Position numbers and translations under genes: made by a program
The notes under the pieces: model-generated
Database searches by the model: none
What the model was told of the DNA's origin: nothing
What the model saw: the letters and a program-made list of their open reading frames with translations, nothing else
In this document: one piece after another, positions 1-7,217 of the stretch
How positions within the stretch are numbered: the stretch's first letter is position 1
Layout of the letters: each line of letters starts with the position of its first letter
NCBI GenBank assembly: GCA_003133265.1
Contig: PKWQ01000252.1
Coordinates: 1 to 10,632 of the forward strand
From: Acetobacteraceae bacterium
Lineage (GTDB): Bacteria > Pseudomonadota > Alphaproteobacteria > Acetobacterales > Acetobacteraceae
DNA length: 10,632 nucleotides
Reading direction: 5' to 3'

Positions 1-1657
<1,657 letters not shown>

Positions 1658-1668
1658 CGACTGTCCTG

Positions 1669-1727
1669 CCCAGTGAAACTCTCGTCTATGAAACTCTCAG
1701 CCACGAAACTCACGTCCAGCAACTCAC
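1669..1727 (-). repeat. Four imperfect 14-15 base tandem repeats just upstream of rpoB
   Basis: Read on the transcript strand, the last stretch before the rpoB ribosome binding site has four consecutive units: GTGAGTTGCTGGAC (1714-1727), GTGAGTTTCGTGGCT (1699-1713), GAGAGTTTCATAGAC (1684-1698) and GAGAGTTTCACTGGG (1669-1683). The shared core is G(T/A)GAGTT(T)C. The last two units share a 10-base identical core, GAGAGTTTCA. The array is less GC-rich than its surroundings and ends two bases before the ribosome binding site. No function is known to me. It may be a slippage-derived spacer or an unstructured landing region for ribosomes. Confidence 0.75.
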
Positions 1728-1731
1728 GCCG

Positions 1732-1778
1732 CCCGTTTCGCCGAAACGGGTTCGCGGACGGGAATCGTCCGATTCCCG
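1732..1778 (-). promoter_or_regulatory. Two adjacent perfect inverted repeats in the rplL-rpoB spacer
   Basis: Two compact dyads lie 8 bases apart. CCCGTTTCG (1732-1740) pairs with CGAAACGGG (1742-1750), and CGGGAATCG (1759-1767) pairs with CGATTCCCG (1770-1778). Each arm is a perfect 9-base match with a 1-2 base centre, so the RNA would fold with about 7-8 pairs and a small loop. No T-rich tract follows in the transcript direction, so they are unlikely to be simple rho-independent terminators. The same spacer in E. coli holds an attenuator and an RNase III processing hairpin that set the L7/L12 to RpoB ratio. A comparable role here is inference from position. Confidence 0.55.
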
Positions 1779-1794
1779 CCCCCGATAGCCCATG

Positions 1795-1828
1795 TCCGGT
1801 GCCCCGCCCGAAATGCCGGGACACCGGA
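1795..1828 (-). promoter_or_regulatory. Stem-loop 14 bases downstream of the rplL stop, possible attenuator
   Basis: TCCGGTG (1795-1801) is perfectly complementary to CACCGGA (1822-1828). A further four pairs, CCCG (1803-1806) with CGGG (1817-1820), continue the stem after a one-base mismatch, leaving a loop of about 10 bases. The hairpin comes first in the transcript after rplL. No U-run follows, so complete intrinsic termination is not expected. Partial attenuation or processing between rplL and rpoB is the likeliest role, inferred from position. Confidence 0.5.
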
Positions 1829-1842
1829 AACCGTGAAACGCC

Positions 1843-2217
1843 TTACTTGACCTCGACGGCAGCGCCCTGATCCTCAAGCATCTTCTTCAGTTTGGCGGCC
1901 TCGTCCTTGGACACGCCTTCCTTCACGGTCTTCGGAGCGCCCTCGACCAGATCCTTGGCCTCTTTCAGGCCGAGACCGGTGATGGTGCGGACCTCCTTGA
2001 TGACGTTGATCTTCTTCTCGCCGACGGCGGCGAGGATCACGGTGAACTCGGTCTGTTCCTCGACCGGAGCGGCGGCGGCAACCGGAGCGGCGGCGGCAAC
2101 GGCCACCGGCGCGGCGGCGGAGACGCCCCACTTCTCTTCGAGCAGCTTCGACAGCTCAGCGGCCTCAAGAACGGTCAGGGCGGACAGCTCGTCCACCAGC
2201 TTCTGCAAGTTAGCCAT
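1843..2217 (-). CDS. rplL: 50S ribosomal protein L7/L12
   Basis: L7/L12 forms the multimeric ribosomal stalk, held on L10, which recruits and stimulates the translational GTPases. The 124-residue protein has the expected order: an N-terminal dimerisation/L10-binding helix region (residues 1-32), an Ala/Pro/Val-rich flexible hinge (about 33-52), and a globular factor-binding domain (about 53-124) with EKKINVIKEVR and GLGLKEAKDLVEGAPK. The length is normal (E. coli 121). I chose the ATG at 2217 because it gives the canonical MANLQKLVDELSALT start. It is preceded by a good ribosome binding site, AAGAGGAC at 2226-2233. The same frame stays open for 54 more codons upstream, but that extension has no ribosomal protein similarity. 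It lies 82 bases after rplJ. Confidence 0.99.
   Translation of the reverse strand: MANLQKLVDELSALTVLEAAELSKLLEEKWGVSAAAPVAVAAAAPVAAAAPVEEQTEFTVILAAVGEKKINVIKEVRTITGLGLKEAKDLVEGAPKTVKEGVSKDEAAKLKKMLEDQGAAVEVK
2063..2098 (-). repeat. Perfect 18-base tandem duplication in the rplL hinge
   Basis: On the plus strand ACCGGAGCGGCGGCGGCA occurs twice back to back (2063-2080 and 2081-2098). The duplication is in frame and encodes two Ala-rich units of the interdomain linker. Hinge length varies between L7/L12 proteins, so a six-codon expansion should be tolerated. Identity at nucleotide level suggests a recent slippage or duplication, or strong codon bias acting on an Ala-rich stretch. Confidence 0.85.
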
Positions 2218-2261
2218 TTTCGTATGTCCTCTTAACTTAGTCTCTGGTTGGTTCCGTGCAA

Positions 2262-2297
2262 GTCGGCATCGCCGACCCGCATAACACATGCGCGCAT
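2262..2297 (-). promoter_or_regulatory. Two small dyads in the rplJ-rplL spacer
   Basis: The 82-base spacer between the rplJ stop and the rplL start has a 10-base palindrome ATGCGCGCAT (2288-2297) three bases after the rplJ stop. It also has a 6-base stem GTCGGC/GCCGAC with a 3-base loop (2262-2276). Neither is followed by a T-run. They may act in message stability or spacing between the two stalk genes, which need about fourfold different output. The role is inferred from position only. Confidence 0.35.
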
Positions 2298-2299
2298 AA

Positions 2300-2824
2300 T
2301 CAGGCTGTCTCAGCCTCGTCCTTCTTGGCATAGGCCCCGAAGACCCGAGCGAGCTGTCCGGCCGGCGCCTGGAGAACACCGGCGATCCGGGTGGCGGGGG
2401 TCTGGATCATCCCCACCAGCCTTGCGCGCAGCGCGTCCAGCGACGGCAGTTCGGCCAGCGCCTTGATCCCCGACACATCCAGTGTCTGGGTGCCAAGGGC
2501 ACCACCGATAACCACGAACTTCTCGTTGGTCTTGGCGAACTCGACGGCCGCCTTCGCCACTGCCACCGGATCCTTCGACCACGCAAGCGCGGTCGGACCC
2601 TTCAGCATTGGCGCGATACCGTCGAATCGGGTCCCATCCAGGGCGAGAAAGGCCAGCCGGTTCTTCGCGACTTTGAAGGTCGCCCCCGCCGCCCGCATCT
2701 TGCGCCGCAGATCCGTCACTTCGGCCACGGTCAGACCCAGATTCTGGGTGACCACGACCATCGACGTCTCGGCGAACACCTGTGCGAGCGTGGCGACGAA
2801 CTCCCGCTTCTCCGTACGGTCCAC
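2300..2824 (-). CDS. rplJ: 50S ribosomal protein L10
   Basis: L10 anchors L7/L12 dimers to 23S rRNA and is usually the autogenous translational repressor of its own operon. The 174-residue product begins VDRTEKREFVATL (initiator read as Met) and carries the family segments VVVTQNLGLTVAEVTDLRRKMR, FKVAKNRLAFLA and LKGPTALAWS. The C-terminal region, with LVGMIQTPATRIAGVLQAP and the helical tail GQLARVFGAYAKKDE, fits the L12-binding end. I chose the GTG at 2824 because the family start is (M)DRxEKREF and GGAG (2832-2835) sits seven bases upstream. The frame stays open to an ATG at 2893, but the extra 23 residues look like translated leader. Downstream genes are rplL and rpoB. Confidence 0.97.
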   Translation of the reverse strand: MDRTEKREFVATLAQVFAETSMVVVTQNLGLTVAEVTDLRRKMRAAGATFKVAKNRLAFLALDGTRFDGIAPMLKGPTALAWSKDPVAVAKAAVEFAKTNEKFVVIGGALGTQTLDVSGIKALAELPSLDALRARLVGMIQTPATRIAGVLQAPAGQLARVFGAYAKKDEAETA

Positions 2825-2830
2825 GTCTCG

Positions 2831-2836
2831 TCTCCA
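2831..2836 (-). promoter_or_regulatory. Ribosome binding site that fixes the rplJ GTG start
   Basis: On the transcript strand TGGAGA (2831-2836) precedes the GTG at 2824, with seven bases between GGAG and the start codon. The in-frame ATG at 2893 yields an N-terminal extension unlike L10, so this site supports the GTG start. Confidence 0.7.
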
Positions 2837-3140
2837 TTCTGGCCGTCCGCGTTTGGACCGCGTCCGACCGGGTTGCCCATGAACCACGCCCACTTAACGG
2901 ACGCGGTTCGGTTCGCCTGTCCTGAGGCGCCGGGACGCTCGCGCGTCCAAACACCGTAGCCGGAACCGCCAAAGACCCACGCAGCGGCACACCGCTGCGG
3001 AAATCTCCTGGCTTCCCCGTCTCCCGCGCGCGGGCCTCGCGGCCCCTTAAGTTCCCCGGATCAACGCCGGCGATCACGTACGGTCTTGGACAGGTTCGGG
3101 AGCGCGCCCGCGGATCAGGTCCGCGAACAAGCCCCCTGCC

Positions 3141-3168
3141 CGCCGGCCCCCGTCACCGGGGCCCGGCG
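3141..3168 (-). terminator. Strong GC hairpin just after rplA, possible partial terminator
   Basis: Eight bases downstream of the rplA stop, 3141-3168 folds as six pairs (CGCCGG with CCGGCG), one mismatch, four pairs (CCCC/GGGG) and a six-base loop. The following transcript is G-rich with no U-tract. It is therefore not a canonical intrinsic terminator, but it could slow polymerase or protect the rplK-rplA message from 3' decay. Confidence 0.35.
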
Positions 3169-3176
3169 AATTCCGT

Positions 3177-3872
3177 TCAGCCAGCGGCGACGCTGGCCAC
3201 ATCCACCCGCACGCCCGGCCCCATGGAGGAGCTGACGGCGACCTTCTGCAAATAAGTACCCTTGGCGCCCGTCGGCTTGGCCTTCTGCACGGCGTCGACC
3301 AGGGCGCGGATATTCTCGATCAGCTTCTGCTCGTCGAAGCTTGCCTTGCCGATGCCGGCATGGATGATGCCGGCCTTCTCGGCGCGGAACTCCACCTGGC
3401 CGGCCTTGGCGGCGCTGACCGCGCCCTTGACGTCCATGGTCACGGTGCCGATGCGCGGGTTCGGCATCAGGCCGCGCGGGCCCAAAATCTTACCGAGCCG
3501 GCCAACCAGCGCCATCATGTCCGGGGTGGCGATGCAGCGGTCGAACTGGATGTCGCCGGCCTGCACCTTCTCCGCCAGGTCCTCGGCGCCCACCACGTCG
3601 GCACCGGCGGCCAGAGCTTCCTCGGCCTTGGCGCCACGGGCGAACACGCCCACGCGCAGCACCTTGCCGGTGCCGTTCGGCAGGCCGATCAGGCCGCGCA
3701 CCATCTGGTCGGCGTGGCGCGGGTCGATGCCCAGATTCATCGAAAGCTCGACGGTCTCGTCGAATTTCGCGCGGGCGTTCGACTTCACCAGCCGGATCGC
3801 CTCGGCCAGCGGATAGATCTTGTGCTTGTCGAAAGCGGCGTAGGCGGAAGCGAGACGCTTGTTCTTCGCCAT
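3177..3872 (-). CDS. rplA: 50S ribosomal protein L1
   Basis: L1 forms the mobile L1 stalk that guides E-site tRNA release. In many bacteria it also represses the rplK-rplA message. The 231-residue protein has normal length. It has domain I N- and C-terminal parts around an inserted domain II (about residues 68-160). The family signature GKILGPRGLMPNP is at 127-139. FARGAKAEEALAAGADVVG (78-96) and the basic C-terminal segment KAKPTGAKGTYLQK (197-210) are typical. The ATG at 3872 lies three bases after the rplK stop; its ribosome binding site GGAGGG overlaps the last rplK codons, so the two genes are probably translationally coupled. Confidence 0.99.
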   Translation of the reverse strand: MAKNKRLASAYAAFDKHKIYPLAEAIRLVKSNARAKFDETVELSMNLGIDPRHADQMVRGLIGLPNGTGKVLRVGVFARGAKAEEALAAGADVVGAEDLAEKVQAGDIQFDRCIATPDMMALVGRLGKILGPRGLMPNPRIGTVTMDVKGAVSAAKAGQVEFRAEKAGIIHAGIGKASFDEQKLIENIRALVDAVQKAKPTGAKGTYLQKVAVSSSMGPGVRVDVASVAAG

Positions 3873-3875
3873 GGA

Positions 3876-4310
3876 TCAGCCCTCCACCACGGTAAGACCC
3901 ATCGATCGGGCGGAGCCGGCGAGCATGCGCACGGCACCGTCGACATCGTTGGCGTTCATGTCCTTCATCTTCTGCTCCGCGATCTCGCGCAGCTGGGTCG
4001 TCGTCACCCGCCCGACGGGGTTGCCCTTGCCCGGCGTGGTGGTGCCCTTGTCGATCTTCGCCGCCTTCTTCAGGAAGTAGGTGTTCGGCGGGGTCTTCAT
4101 GATGAAGGTGAAGGTGCGGTCGCCGTAGGCGGTGATCACCACCGGAATCGGCATCCCCGGCTCCATCTGCTGGGTGACCGCGTTGAATTCCTTCACGAAA
4201 GCCATGATGTTCAGGCCGCGCTGACCCAGTGCCGGGCCCACCGGCGGAGACGGGTTGGCCTTGCCGGCCGGAATTTGCAGCTTGATGTAGCCGACGATTT
4301 TCTTCGCCAT
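3876..4310 (-). CDS. rplK: 50S ribosomal protein L11
   Basis: L11 binds 23S rRNA at the GTPase-associated centre beneath the L7/L12 stalk. The 144-residue protein has the standard N-terminal domain, with IPAGKANPSPPVGPALGQRG at 13-32 containing the thiostrepton-site proline-rich loop. The RNA-binding C-terminal domain (about 75-144) has TPPNTYFLKKAAK and a tail with MNANDVDGAVRMLAGSARSMG. The ATG at 4310 gives the canonical MAKKIVGYIKLQIPAG start and has AAGGAC about 9 bases upstream. An ATG at 4379 in the same frame would add 23 unrelated residues. This is the first ribosomal gene of the operon here. nusG, usually next upstream, is absent. Confidence 0.99.
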   Translation of the reverse strand: MAKKIVGYIKLQIPAGKANPSPPVGPALGQRGLNIMAFVKEFNAVTQQMEPGMPIPVVITAYGDRTFTFIMKTPPNTYFLKKAAKIDKGTTTPGKGNPVGRVTTTQLREIAEQKMKDMNANDVDGAVRMLAGSARSMGLTVVEG

Positions 4311-4440
4311 ATCCCTGGTCCTTTCATGCTCCCGGGACATCCCGAACGGAGCGCCAAGGGACCGCGGTGCATGCGACACCCCGCCCCCGCGTCATGCGGT
4401 AAGGCGCGGATATCTCCCGCGTTCCGATAGAGGGGGGGCG

Positions 4441-4467
4441 TTTATAGGACGCGCCGCCGAGAGTCTA
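4441..4467 (-). promoter_or_regulatory. Candidate sigma-70-type promoter for rplK-rplA(-rplJL-rpoB)
   Basis: On the minus strand TAGACT (4462-4467) and TATAAA (4441-4446) are separated by 15 bases, reading as -35 and -10 elements. TATAAA matches the -10 consensus at five of six positions and stands out in very GC-rich sequence. The -35 matches four of six, and the spacer is shorter than the ideal 17. It lies about 130 bases upstream of the rplK ATG. An operon separated from nusG needs its own promoter here, which raises plausibility. A weak CGCGG/CCGCG stem (4405-4421) falls in the predicted leader. Confidence 0.45.
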
Positions 4468-4505
4468 GCGGTTTTTGTCCCGCCTTGCTCCCGGCCTGTG
4501 TGCCC

Positions 4506-6044
4506 TCAGATGGTCAGCTCGATCAGAAACGGCCCGCTGCGGTTCACCGAGCCGGCCAGCAGGTCGGCGAAACGCTCGCAATTGTCCGCCTGCGCCGCTT
4601 GCACGCCCATGCTTTCGGCCAGCTTCACCCAGCCGATGTCGGGGTTGCCGATGTCCAGCATGTCCAGCGCCGTGCGGCCCGGATTGGCCCCGACATTGGC
4701 GAGCTCGCCGATCAGGATCTGGTATTTCCGGTTCGACAGCAGCACCGTGGTGACGTCCAGCTTCTCGCGCGCCTGGGTCCACAGCGCCTGCACCGTGTAC
4801 ATCGCCGAGCCGTCGGCCTGCAGCGCGATCACCCGCCGTCCCGGCGCGCCGAGTGCCGCGCCCACCGCCAGCGGCGGGCCGCCACCGATCGCCCCGCCGG
4901 TGCCGGCCAGCCAGTCATGCGGCGGCGCGGCGTAGGTCAGCGGGAAGAAGCCGCGCCCGAAGGTCACCGCCTCGTCGACGATCACCGCCTGCTCCGGCAT
5001 CAGCGCCGAGACGGTGGCGGCGACCGATTCCGGCGTCAGCTGGCCGCGTCCCACCGTCGGCCGAGGGCCCGGATCGGGCACCGCCACCTTCGGCGCCCCC
5101 AGTTCGTCGGCCAGCCGCGCCAGCGCGTCGGCCGGGTCCTGCTCTGGGCGGGTCAGCACATGCACTTCCGCATCGGGCGGGATCACGTAGCCGGGCTTGC
5201 CGGGATAGGCGAAGAACGCGGTCGGCGGCTGCACGCCGACCAGGATCACGTTGCGGTAGCCAGCCAGCAGCTTGACCGCCTGATCCACCACGTACGGCAC
5301 GCGGTTCAGCGCCAGCCGCCCGCGACCGCGCTCGATCCGGGCGTTGGAGCCCTGGGCGATCAGGTCCGCCCCGGTGGCGGCGGCGATCCGGTATGCGTCG
5401 GCCAGCGGCGCCTCGCGCAGCGCGCCGCCGCCCAGCACGATCAGCGTCGGCTGGCCCCGGCGCAGCACCTGCGCCGCTACGCCGACCGCGTGCGGCGTGG
5501 CCTGCGGATGCGGCAGCGCCGGCAGCCTCTCGGCGACGATGCCGCCCTCGTTCCAGGACGAATCGGAGGGCAGGATCAGCGTCGCGATCTGCCCCGGCGC
5601 GGCATTGGCGGCCTGCACCGCCGCCGCGGCATCGGCGCCGACCGCCTGCGCGGTCATCGAGGTGCGGACCCAGCCGGATACGCCGCGCGCCCAGCCTTCG
5701 GTATCCGCGGTCAGCGGCGCGTCCAGCGGCCGGTGATAGGTGGCCTGATCGCCGACGATGTTGACGATCGGGCTGCGCGCGCGCCGCGCGTTGTGCAGAT
5801 TGGCCAGACCGTTGGCGAGGCCCGGCCCGCAATGCATCAGCGTCGCCGCCGGCTTGCCGGTCATCCGCGCATAGCCGTCGGCCGCCCCCGTCACCACGCC
5901 CTCGAACAGCCCCAGCACGCAGCGCATGCCAGGAATGCGGTCGAGTGCGGCGACGAAATGCATCTCGCTGGTGCCTGGATTGGAGAAACATGTGTTCACC
6001 CCGCTCTTGAGCAGCGTGTGTACCAGGCTTTCGGCCCCGTTCAT
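4506..6044 (-). CDS. Thiamine-diphosphate-dependent enzyme, acetolactate synthase large subunit-like
   Basis: This 512-residue cytoplasmic protein belongs to the thiamine diphosphate (ThDP) superfamily that includes acetolactate synthase, benzoylformate decarboxylase and related 2-oxoacid decarboxylases. It has the three-domain order: a PYR domain (about 1-165) with the cofactor-activating Glu48 in GLFEGVVTGAADGYAR, a central domain (about 185-320), and a PP domain (about 350-512) with the Mg/diphosphate motif ADGS (410-413) ending at Asn438. The usual GDGS is ADGS, which I recall as common in this subgroup. It is shorter than true IlvB (about 560-590) and has no ilvN-type small subunit beside it, so branched-chain biosynthesis is unlikely. 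The ATG at 6044 follows AAGGA. The substrate is unknown; divergence from a 2-hydroxyacid dehydrogenase suggests a 2-oxoacid. Confidence 0.9.
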   Translation of the reverse strand: MNGAESLVHTLLKSGVNTCFSNPGTSEMHFVAALDRIPGMRCVLGLFEGVVTGAADGYARMTGKPAATLMHCGPGLANGLANLHNARRARSPIVNIVGDQATYHRPLDAPLTADTEGWARGVSGWVRTSMTAQAVGADAAAAVQAANAAPGQIATLILPSDSSWNEGGIVAERLPALPHPQATPHAVGVAAQVLRRGQPTLIVLGGGALREAPLADAYRIAAATGADLIAQGSNARIERGRGRLALNRVPYVVDQAVKLLAGYRNVILVGVQPPTAFFAYPGKPGYVIPPDAEVHVLTRPEQDPADALARLADELGAPKVAVPDPGPRPTVGRGQLTPESVAATVSALMPEQAVIVDEAVTFGRGFFPLTYAAPPHDWLAGTGGAIGGGPPLAVGAALGAPGRRVIALQADGSAMYTVQALWTQAREKLDVTTVLLSNRKYQILIGELANVGANPGRTALDMLDIGNPDIGWVKLAESMGVQAAQADNCERFADLLAGSVNRSGPFLIELTI

Positions 6045-6122
6045 CCTGTGTCCTTCCGGAATGGTTCGGCGTCAGACCGGTAGATTGCTTGAGACGGACG
6101 CGCCTGACAACCCGCTTTACCC

Positions 6123-6152
6123 GGCCGCGACACCCCAATTGCACGCGCGGCC
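6123..6152. promoter_or_regulatory. GC-rich dyad in the divergent intergenic region, possible operator
   Basis: GGCCGCG (6123-6129) is the perfect reverse complement of CGCGGCC (6146-6152), with 16 bases between. It lies roughly mid-way in the 158-base region separating the divergent ThDP enzyme and dehydrogenase starts. That is where a shared regulator could act. Such dyads arise easily in GC-rich DNA, and no regulator gene is adjacent. Confidence 0.25.
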
Positions 6153-6202
6153 CCGGCGACGCAGGATCGCGCCATCAGAAACCGCCGTTGAGGAAACGAT
6201 CC

Positions 6203-7210
6203 ATGGCGATCACCGTCCTGTACCCCGAAGCGCTCTATGCCGACGACAGCGTCGAGCGGCGGATATTCGGCCCCGACGTCAACATCGTCTTCCGCGACAC
6301 CAAGGAGCTGTCCGAACTGAGCGACGCCGATTGCGCCGCCGCCGACGGGCTGATGATCCTGCGCCAGGCGGTCACGCCGGCCGATTTCGCCCGCTTCACC
6401 AAGCTGCGCTGCGTCGTGCGCATGGGCGTCGGCTACGACAAGATCGACCGCAAGGCCGCCGCGCAACATCAGGTGATGGTCTGCAACGTGCCCGATTACG
6501 GCACCACGGAGGTGGCGGACCACGCCATGTCGCTGGCGCTGGCGCTGCGCCGTGGCCTGTTGCTGCACCACCACACCCAGCGCGAGACCCCGCCGGCGCC
6601 CTGGACGGTGATCCGCGACCCGCTGCTGCGCCGCTCCGACGTGCAGACCTTCGGCATCGTCGGCCTGGGCCGCATCGGCACCGCCGTCACACTGCGCGCC
6701 AAGGCATTCGGCTTCCGCGTGGCCTTCTTCGACCCCAACCTGCCGAACGGGGTGGACCGCGCGCTCGGCGTCACCCGCTGCGCCACCTTGGAAGACCTGC
6801 TGCGCCAGACCGACACCCTGTCGATCCACGCCCCGCTGACGGTCGAGACCAACGGCCTGCTGACCCGCGAGCGCCTGTCGCTGCTGCCCAAGGGGGCGGT
6901 GGTGGTGAACACCGCGCGCGGCCCGATCGTCGACATCGACGCGCTGCACGATTTGCTGAAATCCGGCCATCTCGCCGGCGTCGGGATCGACGTGGTGCCG
7001 GTGGAGCCGCCGGTCGAGCCGGTGCCGGCGCTGCTGCGCGCCTATCGCGCCCGCGAGCCCTGGACCGAGGGGCGGCTGATCATCACCCCGCACTCGGCCT
7101 TCTTTACCCCGGAAGCCTGGGACGACATCCGCACCAAGTCGGCCGAGACCATCCGCGCCGCCCTGCTCGGCCCCAAGCCGCAGAACGTGATCACGCCGGA
7201 CATGTTCTAA
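6203..7210 (+). CDS. D-isomer-specific 2-hydroxyacid dehydrogenase, CtBP-like (C-terminal binding protein) class
   Basis: The 335-residue protein should reversibly reduce a 2-oxoacid to a D-2-hydroxyacid with NAD(H). It has the split substrate-binding domain (about 1-100 and 300-335) around a Rossmann domain with GLGRIG (154-159) and Asp177 in FFDPN, which favours NAD over NADP. The catalytic triad is visible: Arg239 in NTARG, Glu268 in the DVVPVEP segment and His297 in TPHSAF. The segments MGVGYDKID (74-82) and VPDYGTTEVADHAM (96-109) resemble the bacterial CtBP-like subgroup. I chose the ATG at 6203 because GAGGAA lies about 8 bases upstream; the frame is open 38 codons further but without similarity. 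It is divergent from the ThDP enzyme. The physiological substrate is not predictable. Confidence 0.95.
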   Translation: MAITVLYPEALYADDSVERRIFGPDVNIVFRDTKELSELSDADCAAADGLMILRQAVTPADFARFTKLRCVVRMGVGYDKIDRKAAAQHQVMVCNVPDYGTTEVADHAMSLALALRRGLLLHHHTQRETPPAPWTVIRDPLLRRSDVQTFGIVGLGRIGTAVTLRAKAFGFRVAFFDPNLPNGVDRALGVTRCATLEDLLRQTDTLSIHAPLTVETNGLLTRERLSLLPKGAVVVNTARGPIVDIDALHDLLKSGHLAGVGIDVVPVEPPVEPVPALLRAYRAREPWTEGRLIITPHSAFFTPEAWDDIRTKSAETIRAALLGPKPQNVITPDMF

Positions 7211-7217
7211 CCGGCCG

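Larger units (their letters stand above)
2825..3176 (-). promoter_or_regulatory. Long structured rplA-rplJ spacer, candidate L10 leader
   Basis: This 352-base stretch has no credible gene. On the transcript strand it has an 8-pair hairpin CGCAGCGG-TGTG-CCGCTGCG (2980-2999), a GGGCC-GCGA-GGCCC stem with a GNRA-type tetraloop (3032-3045), an overlapping palindrome CCCGCGCGCGGG (3023-3034), and a 6-pair stem CGCGGA/TCCGCG (3109-3125). In many bacteria the rplJ mRNA leader contains a kink-turn element bound by L10-(L12)4, which represses translation. Position, length and structure fit such a leader. I could not align it base by base to the known L10 leader consensus. No convincing internal -35/-10 pair was seen. 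Confidence 0.55.

Noticed and set aside
2825..2893. Upstream ATG start giving L10 a 23-residue N-terminal extension
   Set aside because: The extension does not resemble L10, and the GTG at 2824 has a well-placed GGAG and gives the family start.
4485..6083. Plus-strand 532-codon frame opposite the ThDP enzyme
   Set aside because: The composition is a low-complexity antisense shadow. The minus strand encodes all ThDP superfamily motifs.
6045..6202. Promoters for the divergent pair, such as TTGTCA-17-CAATCT on the minus strand
   Set aside because: The -35 is good but the -10 matches only two of six positions. Plus-strand candidates are no better, so none was annotated.
6041..7093. Minus-strand 350-codon frame opposite the dehydrogenase
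   Set aside because: It lacks motifs and lies over a plus-strand gene with a complete catalytic triad and Rossmann motif.
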